A DNA stretch of 64,000 nt from Opitutia bacterium UBA4506. Its GTDB lineage: Bacteria; Verrucomicrobiota; Verrucomicrobiia; Opitutales; Puniceicoccaceae. Shown one piece after another: positions 45,448 to 55,057 of the stretch. Under the pieces are notes generated by a model. That model was given only the letters and a program-made list of their open reading frames with translations. It had not been told where the DNA came from and searched no databases. The position numbers and the translations under genes are program-made. Where the stretch lies: assembly GCA_002388665.1 (NCBI GenBank), contig DGMY01000039.1:1-64000 (forward strand), read 5' to 3'. How positions within the stretch are numbered: the first letter of the stretch is position 1; the number at the start of each line of letters is the position of its first letter.

Positions 45448-48263
45448 TTGAATTACACTATACCGGATACCAAAGACCCATTCTCGAGAGTTTGCTGGAT
45501 CACCTTTGGGGAGCCGATTTCCGCAAGTTTCCCGACCTGTCGGACACTGCGATCCTCCTACCCACCCGCAATGTCGGCAGAAAGATCCGGGAAGCCTTGG
45601 CTTTGCGTGCAGCGAAAGACGGCCGTGCGCTCCTAAGCCCTACCGTCCTTACGCCAGGATCTCTATTCTCCTCCCTGGGAGAGCAGTCTTCGCTACTGTC
45701 CAGAGCGGACCAAACCCTCTTCGTCGCACAGACCATCTCAAGGCTACCGCGATCGGTTCTGACTCTGGCCTTTGGCGAGATTACGGATACCAGTTTCGAC
45801 TCGATCCTATCGCTCTCGCAGTTCTTTCTCGAAACCCGCCGACTCTTGGCAGAGTCGCTCTTGGATTTCCAACTAGCCAGTGAAAACCCCGACCTGGGGG
45901 ATCGCGACCGGTGGTCAGCCTATGCCGTAATCGAAAAGGCCTATCGACGACTGGCGCACGAGAATGGACGGGTTGACCCGGATGACCAAGCGGCGGAATG
46001 GGCGCGCACTCCCTCGGGCGAATTCCCATGGAGGCGGATCGTTGTTGCGGGAGCCCCCGATTTTCCGGAAAGAGTGGCCACATTTCTTCGACATTTTGGA
46101 GAAATCAAAACCGTCGAGATACTCGTCTTGGCCGACCGTGCTGCGGCGGATGGATTTGATGACGTGGGGCGCCCGATCGCGACCTGGTTCCTGAACGCGC
46201 CCATTCCTATTTCCGATCAATCGCTTCACCTCTGCAAGGAAGTGGGAGAAGCCAACCGGGAAATCGCAGATCAGATCCAAAGTCACCCCGAGTCGCAATC
46301 GGCCAGCATCTGCGGCGCCGGTACACCGGTCGACGGAGCTGCTCTGGCCTTTGAACTGGTAAGCCGTGGCCTCCCGGCCTTCGACCCCGCTGGCAAACCC
46401 TTTGCCACCACTGCGGCCGGTCGCTTCTTCCGCAACCTGACCGGGATTTGTTTTAGCGAAGAGATCTCCGATTTAGTGGCATGGTTACGGGATCCCTTTG
46501 TTGCGCAATGGATGAAATCCGAGGGAGAACAAACCAGTCGGGACTCGTGGATCCGAGAATGTGACCAATGGCTGGAACGGATAATTCCAAGTTCGATCGA
46601 TGATTTCCTAAATCTCGTCGTGGAGAAGGAACTACATTCTCGGATCCTCTACAAAACTCTGGCGTTGCGGCGAAAAGCACAGGAATTGAGTGACTTCTTC
46701 GTTCTCCTCGAGCAGCCCATCCTCCGTCCCATTTTAGCTACAGTGGAGACCACGGAAGGAGTGAGCGAAATGGCGGCGTCTCTCGCCTCAATTCGCGAAA
46801 GCGCCGCGGGCCTGATTGTTGACAGCGACAGTAGCGCCCTCGCACGATGGGCAATTGAAGAAGCCATGAATTTCCCAGTCTACTCGGAGCGGCCCGAGAA
46901 TGCGATCGAAGTGCTCGGATGGCTGGAACTGTTATGGGACGAGTCGCCGTGGTTGCAGATCCCCGACTTTTACGACGGGGCAATCCCCGGAGTGATCGGG
47001 ACACACCCGCTTCTGACAGAAAGCGTCCGACAGGCACTCTCAATCCCCGGACGACGGGACCGCGATGCTCGCGATGCGTACATTCTGACAGCACTGCTTG
47101 AGCTCCGAAAAGAAGCCGGCCGAGTCGACCTCTATGTCCCCGGACGCAACCTCGAAAATTCTTCAGTGTCGCCGTCGAGGCTACTCTATTTCACAGCCGA
47201 ATCCGACCTGCCCGACAGGGTCCTCCTTCTCTCGCAGGAGATCTCGCCTCCCCTCCCCAAAGCCCCCGCACCTCCTCTCTATCTCGATGCCGGATCCCGC
47301 CAGACCGTCGACAAATGGTTCGAAACATTGAGTCGAATCTCGGTCACGAGCTTTGCGGCATGGATCCGCTGCCCCTTCACCTTTTATCTCGAACGGGTAT
47401 CGCGTCTTCAAGTCGTGGATACCGACCAAATCGAGATGGATCCCCGAGCATTCGGAACCGGTCTTCACGAAGTCATGAGGCGGGTCGATGAGCCAACCAG
47501 AGCGCTGGACTGGACCCAATTGGAAACGATCCTGAATGCCGCGGAGACTTTTCTCGACGAATGGATGGCCAATAGTTTCGGCAGCAAGCCCGGCTTATTA
47601 TTGCAATTGCAACGCGAGGGACTCTGGCGCCGGATCAAATCCGCCATAAAGATCCGTTACCAGTCTCGACAGGAAGGCTGGACCCCTCTCCACGTCGAAT
47701 GGAACTTTCACGAGGAAGAATTACTGAAGGTCGGGGGGATTCCGGTCTCCGGACAGATCGATTTAGTCGAACAGCGCGGCGACGAACTGCGGGTGATCGA
47801 TTACAAAACAAAAGACAAAGTGCTGTCGCCGGTAGATGCCCATACCGAATCGGTTGGCAGGGCGAGATCCTTTAAGCCCTCAATGCTCCTCCCGGTTGAA
47901 GGCGATTCCCAGCGCGGTTGGATTGACCTCCAACTCCCTCTCTATGCCGCGGCCCTCTTGCTAAAGTATCCGGGTCGCTCCCTACGCATCGCCTACATTC
48001 TTCTGCCTCGAGCCACGTCCGACTCCATGCTTGTAGAATGGAATGGCTTTACTCCATCCATGGCGAGCGATGCCGTAGACACCGCCGAGAGAATTGTCGA
48101 CCTGTGGCGTTCCTGTGGATTCTGGCCACCCAGCAAAAAGTTTCCGCAATCGGACGCGTTCAATTGGTCGGGCCCCGAAGGAGAAGCTTCCTGGCGCCAA
48201 GGTGAATTACACGACCTATCGGAATCCGGCGACGACGAATCCGACTCGGAGGAGGCCCTATGA
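45444..48263 (+). CDS. addB: AddB/RexB-like nuclease subunit
   Basis: Protein of 939 residues, likely the partner of AddA in double-strand break end processing. The N-terminal ~700 residues resemble an inactivated helicase-like module. The C-terminal ~250 residues hold a PD-(D/E)xK nuclease: GTGLHEVMRR, Asp773 in SGQIDLVE, Asp786-x-Lys788 in VIDYKTK and the helix motif QLPLYAAAL. Cys is present in WIRCPFTFYL, but the paired C-terminal Cys that form an iron-sulfur cluster in canonical AddB are not seen. It starts with GTG overlapping the previous stop and overlaps addA by 4 bp. The call rests on gene order and the nuclease motifs. Confidence 0.82.
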   Translation: MIELHYTGYQRPILESLLDHLWGADFRKFPDLSDTAILLPTRNVGRKIREALALRAAKDGRALLSPTVLTPGSLFSSLGEQSSLLSRADQTLFVAQTISRLPRSVLTLAFGEITDTSFDSILSLSQFFLETRRLLAESLLDFQLASENPDLGDRDRWSAYAVIEKAYRRLAHENGRVDPDDQAAEWARTPSGEFPWRRIVVAGAPDFPERVATFLRHFGEIKTVEILVLADRAAADGFDDVGRPIATWFLNAPIPISDQSLHLCKEVGEANREIADQIQSHPESQSASICGAGTPVDGAALAFELVSRGLPAFDPAGKPFATTAAGRFFRNLTGICFSEEISDLVAWLRDPFVAQWMKSEGEQTSRDSWIRECDQWLERIIPSSIDDFLNLVVEKELHSRILYKTLALRRKAQELSDFFVLLEQPILRPILATVETTEGVSEMAASLASIRESAAGLIVDSDSSALARWAIEEAMNFPVYSERPENAIEVLGWLELLWDESPWLQIPDFYDGAIPGVIGTHPLLTESVRQALSIPGRRDRDARDAYILTALLELRKEAGRVDLYVPGRNLENSSVSPSRLLYFTAESDLPDRVLLLSQEISPPLPKAPAPPLYLDAGSRQTVDKWFETLSRISVTSFAAWIRCPFTFYLERVSRLQVVDTDQIEMDPRAFGTGLHEVMRRVDEPTRALDWTQLETILNAAETFLDEWMANSFGSKPGLLLQLQREGLWRRIKSAIKIRYQSRQEGWTPLHVEWNFHEEELLKVGGIPVSGQIDLVEQRGDELRVIDYKTKDKVLSPVDAHTESVGRARSFKPSMLLPVEGDSQRGWIDLQLPLYAAALLLKYPGRSLRIAYILLPRATSDSMLVEWNGFTPSMASDAVDTAERIVDLWRSCGFWPPSKKFPQSDAFNWSGPEGEASWRQGELHDLSESGDDESDSEEAL

Positions 48264-51200
48264 GCGATAGCACCTTGATCCGACCCCATCAGCTGATTCG
48301 GGCCTCTGCAGGCTCCGGCAAAACCTACCGCCTGGTACGACGGCTCATCGGGCTCTTGGCGGACGCTGAGGCACCGGAATCGATCCTCGCGGCGACGTTC
48401 TCGCGGAAGGCGGCCGGAGAGTTCCGCAAGAAGTTGCTCCAAGCGGTCGCCGGGGCAGTCACTGACTCGAGAAAGGCGACCGATCTCGCCGCTGAGATCG
48501 AACACCCCGAATGGAATTCAAGCGACTTCCAAAACCTGCTGGCCCAACTGGTCCGCGACCCTGATTCTCTCCGGCTCAGCACGATTGACGCATTCTTCTT
48601 CGAACTCGTCGGGCTCTTTCGATTCGAGCTCGGTCTCGGGACACAGATCACTCTTGGAGACGAAACCGCTGACAGTTTCGACATGAGGGACCTCCTTCGG
48701 CGGATCTTCGCATCGGCCACCGAGGAAGTGCGCCAGGCCATCTTCCATCTCATCGAGGAAGATCGAAGTTCCGAATCCGTACGAAGCTTCCAGACCGTAT
48801 TGGAAGAATGGATATCCAAAGCGCTCGACCTCTATCGATCGACACCCGACGGACGCTGCTGGGGGATCCTCCCCTCCGGCGTCCAGCTCGAGAAAGTGAC
48901 GGGAGAGGAATGGGCCCTCCGGCTCGGCCGATTGGAAGATGCCCTGGCCCACCAAACGATCCCTCCCGAGAGTGCAGACAGCATCCGGCAACTTCTCGAA
49001 GACCTCTCTCAATGGGATCTATCACCGACCCTGAGCGGTGAACCGCAAAAGTGGATCAAAGCTGGAGCGAAGGATGCCGAGAAATTGGCCGCCGGTAAGA
49101 AGTATTTTGTGATCAACCGGAAGCGAGTGACACTCGAGCCAGAAACCGGTGAGGCGTTGATCGAACTGGCACGGCTCTTTCACTCCAACTCGGTGAGCGT
49201 GGCTGTTTCCAACACCCGGGGGGCACATCAGTTCATCGAAATGTTCGCCAAAGAATATGACAAGAGACGTCTTCGCTCAGGTTTTATTCGATTTGGAGAC
49301 CTGCCCTACCTCTTAACCGCCCTCGAGACGGTCGAGGGGGCGATGCTCGCCTATCGCCTTGATGCCCGTATCAAGCACTGGCTACTGGACGAATTCCAGG
49401 ACACCAGCCGTAGTCAATGGCAGGTCGTTCATCCCCTGATCGACGAATTGTTTTTCGACGCGGAGGAGAATCGCAGTTTCTTTTGCGTAGGAGACCCCAA
49501 GCAGGCCATCTATGGTTGGAGACAGGGCGATAGCCGACTGTTCGAAGAAATTCGCGAACGGTACCAGGATTTCGAACCCCGGCCTCTCGAGACCACATCC
49601 ATCGCAAAGACCTACCGCTGCGCTCCCGAGATCATCTCTTTCACCAACAAACTCTTTGGCTCCCCCGACTCATTTCCAGAAGACCTGAGCCCCCGGGTCG
49701 TCGAACGATGGTTGGCGACATGGCGAACGCATGAGTCGGCCAGGACGGACGCCACAGGCCATGTCCAAGTCCACACGGCGGCTGACAGTGACGCAAGAGA
49801 TGAGGAAGTGGTTGACTACCTCCTGGAATACAAACCTTGGCGCTACGACCAATCCATCGCGATTCTTTGCCGGGGCAACAAGGCCGCGAACCGATTCGAA
49901 TCCCTGCTTCGCTCCAGGGGTATTCCTACGATTCGAGATGGCGCACTGATGATCAGCAACGATTTCATCACGGGGCGACTCCTCCACGCCTACTTCCAGG
50001 TGCTCCTTCACCCCGGGGATACAATGGCCCTCTCCGTCCTGCGCTGCAGTTCTGCCGCCGACTCGATCCGCCGTTTCTGCGGTTCGGAAATCACTCCCGA
50101 ATCCATCCGCCGCCAATGGGAAGCCCTGACCCTCACCGAGTTCATCTCTCGATTCGAAATGGCATTGGCAGAAGAGAACTGGATCGACGATTCCGAGCGT
50201 CGGTGTCTCCGGACGATCTTCAACCTCCTGGACCAGATTGAGAATTCCTCTCTTCCCGCACTTCGCGAGATCGTACAGACCCTCCAACATGCCCGGCTAG
50301 AGGACACGGGGTCCAATGGGAGCGTTCAGGTATTGACTATCCACCGCTCGAAAGGCCTCGAGTTCGATATCGTGATACTACCCGATCTCGACAAAGATTC
50401 ATCAAACAACCGAGGCAAGCGGTTCTGGACCCACGACCACAACGGCCGGATCGACCGCATCCTCGAGAGCGTCAATGCCGACACCCGACTCGCCTTTCCG
50501 GCCCTCGACGAGTGGGGAGAATCCGAAGAGGAGGATGCCACGTTTGAGAACCTTTGCGTTCACTACGTAGCGTTCACACGGGCGATCAACTCTCTGCACG
50601 TGTTTCTCGAAAGAGGAAAAGGGAAGTCAAAAACCGGAATTCACCGATGGCTTCAACAAGCCTACTCCCTGGAAAGCCTTGAGGAAACCGGTTTGGAAAT
50701 CGGAGAGGTCCCCACACCACCTCCCCTCCCCGAGCCGCCACCTCGCAGCCCGCGAATCGAACCACCCCGGATTCTTCAGCCCAAACGGTCAACATCCCGG
50801 CGACTCTTGACTCCATCCTCGGGGGACGACCACCTGGTAGGATCTCCCTTTTCGCCGGGGCGCAACACTCGCTTGACCTTTGGCAGACGTGTCCACGAGG
50901 CCCTGGCATCCTGGGAGTGGCCGGCAACGGAATGGAACGAAGAGAAACTCGACTCGGAAGTCAGCAATCTGCTTCGCGCCGCCTTCGAATCCCAGGCCAT
51001 TTGCTCCCTACTCAAGAAACCCAGCGAGGAGATAGCCGTTTGGCGCGAACGATCCTTTGATGCTCTCATCGACAACACCTGGAGCTCAGGAGTCTTCGAC
51101 AGGGTCCATTTATCCGGAGACTGGATGAACGGTAGCGGCGGAGCCACCCTTATTGACTATAAAACCGATACGGGATTTACGGGGGAGGTCCCCCCTGGCT

Positions 51201-51316
51201 ACCGGCAGCAAATGACGATATACCGAAGCGCGCTTTCGCGCATTCTCGCCCTGGATGAAAGCCGAATCTCAGCCAAACTCGTGTTCCTTCGTCATGGCAA
51301 AGTGGTCGACCTCTAG
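48260..51316 (+). CDS. addA: AddA-like UvrD/Rep helicase-nuclease
   Basis: Protein of 1018 residues. Helicase motifs: Walker A ASAGSGKT with Lys21, LDEFQDTSRSQW (motif II), GDPKQAIYGWRQGD (motif III), TIHRSKGLEFD (motif V) and YVAFTRA (motif VI). The C-terminal nuclease has Asp966-x-Lys968 in TLIDYKTDT and the following QQMTIYRSAL helix. It forms a two-subunit helicase-nuclease with AddB for recombination repair and Chi-regulated end resection. The ATG lies within the upstream stop (4-bp overlap). Domain order matches family expectations, but the protein is slightly shorter than the usual ~1200. Confidence 0.92.
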   Translation: MSDSTLIRPHQLIRASAGSGKTYRLVRRLIGLLADAEAPESILAATFSRKAAGEFRKKLLQAVAGAVTDSRKATDLAAEIEHPEWNSSDFQNLLAQLVRDPDSLRLSTIDAFFFELVGLFRFELGLGTQITLGDETADSFDMRDLLRRIFASATEEVRQAIFHLIEEDRSSESVRSFQTVLEEWISKALDLYRSTPDGRCWGILPSGVQLEKVTGEEWALRLGRLEDALAHQTIPPESADSIRQLLEDLSQWDLSPTLSGEPQKWIKAGAKDAEKLAAGKKYFVINRKRVTLEPETGEALIELARLFHSNSVSVAVSNTRGAHQFIEMFAKEYDKRRLRSGFIRFGDLPYLLTALETVEGAMLAYRLDARIKHWLLDEFQDTSRSQWQVVHPLIDELFFDAEENRSFFCVGDPKQAIYGWRQGDSRLFEEIRERYQDFEPRPLETTSIAKTYRCAPEIISFTNKLFGSPDSFPEDLSPRVVERWLATWRTHESARTDATGHVQVHTAADSDARDEEVVDYLLEYKPWRYDQSIAILCRGNKAANRFESLLRSRGIPTIRDGALMISNDFITGRLLHAYFQVLLHPGDTMALSVLRCSSAADSIRRFCGSEITPESIRRQWEALTLTEFISRFEMALAEENWIDDSERRCLRTIFNLLDQIENSSLPALREIVQTLQHARLEDTGSNGSVQVLTIHRSKGLEFDIVILPDLDKDSSNNRGKRFWTHDHNGRIDRILESVNADTRLAFPALDEWGESEEEDATFENLCVHYVAFTRAINSLHVFLERGKGKSKTGIHRWLQQAYSLESLEETGLEIGEVPTPPPLPEPPPRSPRIEPPRILQPKRSTSRRLLTPSSGDDHLVGSPFSPGRNTRLTFGRRVHEALASWEWPATEWNEEKLDSEVSNLLRAAFESQAICSLLKKPSEEIAVWRERSFDALIDNTWSSGVFDRVHLSGDWMNGSGGATLIDYKTDTGFTGEVPPGYRQQMTIYRSALSRILALDESRISAKLVFLRHGKVVDL

Positions 51317-51365
51317 TCGCTCCCCGAACTGCCTCAGCGAGCATTTGGATCCATCTTAATACAGC

Positions 51366-52754
51366 ATGTCATTCTTTCTCGATTCACTCCCACCTGAACT
51401 TTCGAAAGCGGTACTTACCCTGGCTCGCAGGGCGCAAAGCGCAGGTGGCAAAATCTATGTTGTCGGTGGAGCGGTCCGCGACCTCATCCAAGGAGTTGTG
51501 CCGATCGAACTCGACCTGGAAGTATTCGGACTTTCCGTCGACGAGGTAGTGCGAGAACTGGGGCGCGATTACACACTGATTCGGGTCGGGAGATCGTTTC
51601 CCGTCCTCAAGGTAAAGAATCTGCCGATCGACATCGCCCTCCCCCGGATCGAATGGAAAACCGGCGACCTCCACACGGATTTTTCATTTGAAACCAATCC
51701 CGCTCTGGAATTCTCCGCAGCGGCCCGGCGGAGAGATTTCACATTCAACGCGATGGGATGGGATCCACTGAGCGATGAGGTAGTTGATCCCTACGGCGGC
51801 CAGTCCGACCTGGCCGACCGGGTACTCCGGCCCGTGTCTGAGCAGTTTGGCGAAGACGCCCTACGCGTGCTTCGTGGCATGCAATTCATCGCCCGTTTCG
51901 ACTTGGAACCAGCATCCGAAACCATCGACGCCTGCCGTTCACTCGTTCAAACCCACCTCGCGACCGAACGCGTTTTTGAGGAATGGAAAAAGCTCCTCCT
52001 AGCAGGAACGAAGCCCTCCAAGGGCCTGTTTTTTCTTCAAGCCGTCGGCTGGTTGCGGTTCTACCCCGAACTCGAGGCGACGGTCGACTGCCCCCAGGAC
52101 CCCAGATGGCACCCTGAGGGATCCGTCTGGCGTCATACCGCTTACTGCCTCGATGCCTTTGCACAGCACCGACTGGGCGAGGAGAAAGAAGACCTCGTAG
52201 TCGGTCTTGCGGTTCTCTGCCACGACCTGGGAAAGCCAGCAACCACCACAACAGACCCGTCCGGGGCGATCCACTCTTACGGGCATGAGAAGGCTGGCCT
52301 CGAACCAACCCGCACTCTTCTTTCGCGCCTGACCCGGGAAAAAACGTTGATTGAAGAAGTCGAGCCACTCGTAGAAACTCACATGCGCCCCCGCCAATTG
52401 TTCGACCATCAATCCGGGGCCCCGGCAGTTCGCCGGCTCGCCAATAAAGTCGGACGCCTGGACAGGCTCCTTCGCGTGTGCCGGGCCGATAGCGCGGGAA
52501 GACCGCCCCTGCCCCCGGGAGACTTCCCAGAGGGAGAATGGCTCCTCGAGCGAGCGAAGGAACTCAACGTCACTCATGAACGACCCAAGCCGCTCGTTCA
52601 GGGGCGTGATTTAATTGCGATTGGAATGCAACCCGGCCCGGCAATGGGAGAACTTCTTCAACAATTGTTCGAAGACCAACTCGATGGCTGTTTTTCGACG
52701 AAGGAGGCCGGGCTGATCCGGGCGCGGGAGCGAATCGATTCAGCGGAACAATAA
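51366..52754 (+). CDS. CCA tRNA nucleotidyltransferase / poly(A) polymerase family protein with HD domain
   Basis: Protein of 462 residues. The N-terminal nucleotidyltransferase has VVGGAVRDLI and then IELDLEVFG. Later come RRRDFTFNAMGWDP and DPYGGQSDL, family motifs for nucleotide selection. A C-terminal HD domain is marked by CHDLGK. Expected role: adding CCA to tRNA 3' ends or repairing them. The metal-binding pair is E48-x-D50 here rather than the usual D-x-D. The nearby tRNA-Thr encodes its own CCA. It is 49 bp downstream of addA. Confidence 0.85.
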   Translation: MSFFLDSLPPELSKAVLTLARRAQSAGGKIYVVGGAVRDLIQGVVPIELDLEVFGLSVDEVVRELGRDYTLIRVGRSFPVLKVKNLPIDIALPRIEWKTGDLHTDFSFETNPALEFSAAARRRDFTFNAMGWDPLSDEVVDPYGGQSDLADRVLRPVSEQFGEDALRVLRGMQFIARFDLEPASETIDACRSLVQTHLATERVFEEWKKLLLAGTKPSKGLFFLQAVGWLRFYPELEATVDCPQDPRWHPEGSVWRHTAYCLDAFAQHRLGEEKEDLVVGLAVLCHDLGKPATTTTDPSGAIHSYGHEKAGLEPTRTLLSRLTREKTLIEEVEPLVETHMRPRQLFDHQSGAPAVRRLANKVGRLDRLLRVCRADSAGRPPLPPGDFPEGEWLLERAKELNVTHERPKPLVQGRDLIAIGMQPGPAMGELLQQLFEDQLDGCFSTKEAGLIRARERIDSAEQ

Positions 52755-52902
52755 TGAAGGCGATTTCGGTGCCTCCCGAAATCTCACTGGAATGGGGGAA
52801 ATAGCCCCGGACCCGAAGAGGAGAACCCCACCCTTTGGGTTGACTAATTCCGGAGCCCGGATATTAACAAAGACTTGAGATTTCGATACAGGATTTAGAG
52901 AG

Positions 52903-53277
52903 ATGCCACACAAGACGATATGGGAAGAGGACGGTATTCTTTGGGAATACTCGGGAATCACCACGGTTGAAGAGGTCGCCCAGGCAAATACTGAATTCTA
53001 CCGCGACCGCCGTTCCGACCACTGCAAATACCAGATTTTTAATGGACTTGGATCCGAAGAGATCACCGGAACCGAATCGGAAATCAGGATGCTCGCGGCA
53101 ATCGATTTTGGGGCGAGTCGATCGATCCGAAATTTAAAAGTGGCCCTCGTGGTCAAACCCACCATGGAGGAGCCCACCGAGCACTACATGAAGACACTCA
53201 AGGAGATGGGATCACCTTGGGAGTGCCGAATCTTCAATTCGATGGAAGAGGCCCGCAAGTGGACCAACCCCGATTGA
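52903..53277 (+). CDS. SpoIIAA/STAS-like small protein
   Basis: Protein of 124 residues with alternating strands and helices, resembling SpoIIAA-like (STAS-type/CRAL-TRIO-like) small proteins: a start WEEDGILWEYSG, a central loop IDFGASRSIRNLKVALV, and an end FNSMEEARKWT. No catalytic residues are visible. It may be a signalling or lipid-binding protein. Gluconokinase starts 5 bp after its stop, so the two are likely in one transcript. Confidence 0.6.
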   Translation: MPHKTIWEEDGILWEYSGITTVEEVAQANTEFYRDRRSDHCKYQIFNGLGSEEITGTESEIRMLAAIDFGASRSIRNLKVALVVKPTMEEPTEHYMKTLKEMGSPWECRIFNSMEEARKWTNPD

Positions 53278-53282
53278 GGCGG

Positions 53283-53819
53283 ATGGCAACAGAGCCCGCC
53301 AACGTGCCAGCCAACCACTCGACAGCTGCTTCAACCTTCCTCGTCATGGGCCCGAGCGGATGCGGTAAGACGACGATTGGGCGCATCTTGGCAAAACATC
53401 TTCGAATCGGGTTCATCGATGCAGACGATTTCCACGGTTCCCAAAATCGGGCAAAAATGGCCTCGGGGATCCCACTGGATGACGACGACCGTCTTCCTTG
53501 GCTCATTCGTCTCAATGGTGAATTGCTCAGACGACAGCAACGGGGCGATTCGGTTGTGATCGCCTGTAGCGCCCTGAAGGAATCCTATCGAAAAAATCTG
53601 TTCCGCAAGGTACTCGACCCGGTGATCATCTGGTTGGACTGCAGTCCCGCTGTTCTTTCGCGGCGGCTGACAGAGCGCACAGATCACTTCATGCCCCCGG
53701 AATTACTTCAGTCTCAGCTCGATACGCTGGAACCTCCAACGACGTCCATCCGGATCGACGGAGACCTCAGCGAGAAGCAGATTGTGAGAACGATCGAGGA
53801 CGCCCTCGCGATTCGTTGA
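53283..53819 (+). CDS. gntK: Gluconokinase
   Basis: Protein of 178 residues of the shikimate-kinase-like gluconokinase family, phosphorylating D-gluconate to 6-phosphogluconate with ATP. Walker A is GPSGCGKTT at ~23-31. The gluconate-specific block is FIDADDFHG, then NRAKMASGIPLDDDDRLPW, and VIACSALKESYR and SRRLTERTDHFMP follow. The start at 53283 is chosen because it matches the usual position; a longer frame overlaps the upstream gene. An entry into the pentose phosphate or Entner-Doudoroff route would suit the sugar-degrading neighbours. Confidence 0.92.
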   Translation: MATEPANVPANHSTAASTFLVMGPSGCGKTTIGRILAKHLRIGFIDADDFHGSQNRAKMASGIPLDDDDRLPWLIRLNGELLRRQQRGDSVVIACSALKESYRKNLFRKVLDPVIIWLDCSPAVLSRRLTERTDHFMPPELLQSQLDTLEPPTTSIRIDGDLSEKQIVRTIEDALAIR

Positions 53820-53883
53820 ATTGGCTCGGAATCGATCGTCCGCATCATCCCTTCCCCGCCGGGAACCCGCGGTGGAGGAATCC

Positions 53884-54339
53884 TCAAAAATCTCGATCCT
53901 GGGAATCCAGAACCAGCGTAACCGGGCCGTCATTAACGAGCTCCACCTTCATATCAGCCCCGAAAATTCCTGTGGCGACACGATCGCCTGTCTGTTCCTT
54001 CATCAACTGCAAAAATGATTCATAGAGCGGAATTGCGGTCTCTGGTGGAGCGGCTCGGTTGAATGAGGGTCGGGAGCCCTTTTTCATCGAGCCGAAAAGG
54101 GTGAACTGACTGATAATGAGAACCTCTCCCCCGATATCGTTCAAACTGCGGCTCATTCGTCCCTCATCATCTTCGAAGATTCGTACCTTCCCCAATCGAG
54201 TGGCCAGCCATCGAACATCCTCCTCTGAGTCGTCCCTCGACACGCCGAGAAGAACCAACAATCCCACTCCGATACGGCCGACCACATCGTCTTTCACCCG
54301 GACCTCCGCCCGGCTCACCCGTTGAATCACTGCTCTCAT
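53884..54339 (-). CDS. dtd: D-aminoacyl-tRNA deacylase
   Basis: Protein of 151 residues. It begins MRAVIQRVSRAEVRV, then has the motif SQFTLFG and the C-terminal NDGPVTL, both required for DTD activity. It hydrolyses D-amino acids mischarged onto tRNA in the cytoplasm and acts as a dimer. It is divergent from an S4-domain gene with 107 bp between. Length and motifs match the family. Confidence 0.96.
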   Translation of the reverse strand: MRAVIQRVSRAEVRVKDDVVGRIGVGLLVLLGVSRDDSEEDVRWLATRLGKVRIFEDDEGRMSRSLNDIGGEVLIISQFTLFGSMKKGSRPSFNRAAPPETAIPLYESFLQLMKEQTGDRVATGIFGADMKVELVNDGPVTLVLDSQDRDF

Positions 54340-54446
54340 ACTTGGTCATGGATCCGATTTCGATTCGGTGATGTCGAGAACAGATTCGGCTTTCGGCGAG
54401 ATTCGACCTGACAGCCCCAGCAGTATTCAGATAATATCTTCCCGTT

Positions 54447-54830
54447 TTGAACTCTGTACGACTCGATAAATGGCTCTGGGCAGTTCGACTGTTCAAGACC
54501 CGCGCATTGGCCACCGAAGCCTGCCGCAAATCAAAAGTGAAACTGAATGGAGCCCCCACCAAACCATCGTCACAGGTAAGGAAAGGAGACCGCGTCGAAA
54601 CCAAACTTCGCGATATCACGAAAACCTATTTGGTTCTCGAGCTCTCCGATAAGCGGGTCGGAGCAGCTGTACTCCCCGAGCTCATCCGAGACGATACCCC
54701 TCCGGAAGAATTCGCCCGTGCAGATGAACGTCGAGAGAATGCCCGACTCCAGATCCCCCGGGGAGTGGGACGGCCGACCAAGAAAAACCGAAGAGATCTC
54801 GAAAAATTCTTTGGCCGGCCGAAGCTGTAG
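54447..54830 (+). CDS. S4-domain RNA-binding protein (Hsp15-like)
   Basis: Protein of 127 residues. An S4 RNA-binding domain covers ~5-65 (RLDKWLWAVRLFKTRALATE, then GDRVETK), and a basic tail ends GRPTKKNRRDLEKFF, as in the heat shock protein 15 family that binds stalled 50S subunits. It is read from a TTG at 54447 because no ATG or GTG precedes the domain in frame. Divergent from dtd. Confidence 0.88.
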   Translation: MNSVRLDKWLWAVRLFKTRALATEACRKSKVKLNGAPTKPSSQVRKGDRVETKLRDITKTYLVLELSDKRVGAAVLPELIRDDTPPEEFARADERRENARLQIPRGVGRPTKKNRRDLEKFFGRPKL

Positions 54831-55057
54831 GGTTCCCGGCGTCGGGCCAGCTGGGAGAATGAGAAAGCAGCCCCTCGATTTTTCTCTGAAGCGATCGAAC
54901 CTCCCATGAATAGCTGCCTTCAAACTTGCGAATTATCATATTTCCGATTGACTGCATATTCCATTACGTGAATATACAAATCCAAGAGAATAAACGAACT
55001 GCGCAAGACGGATGACCCGCGAGCTCAGTGAGAATTTGAAACTGTAGAAACAAATCG

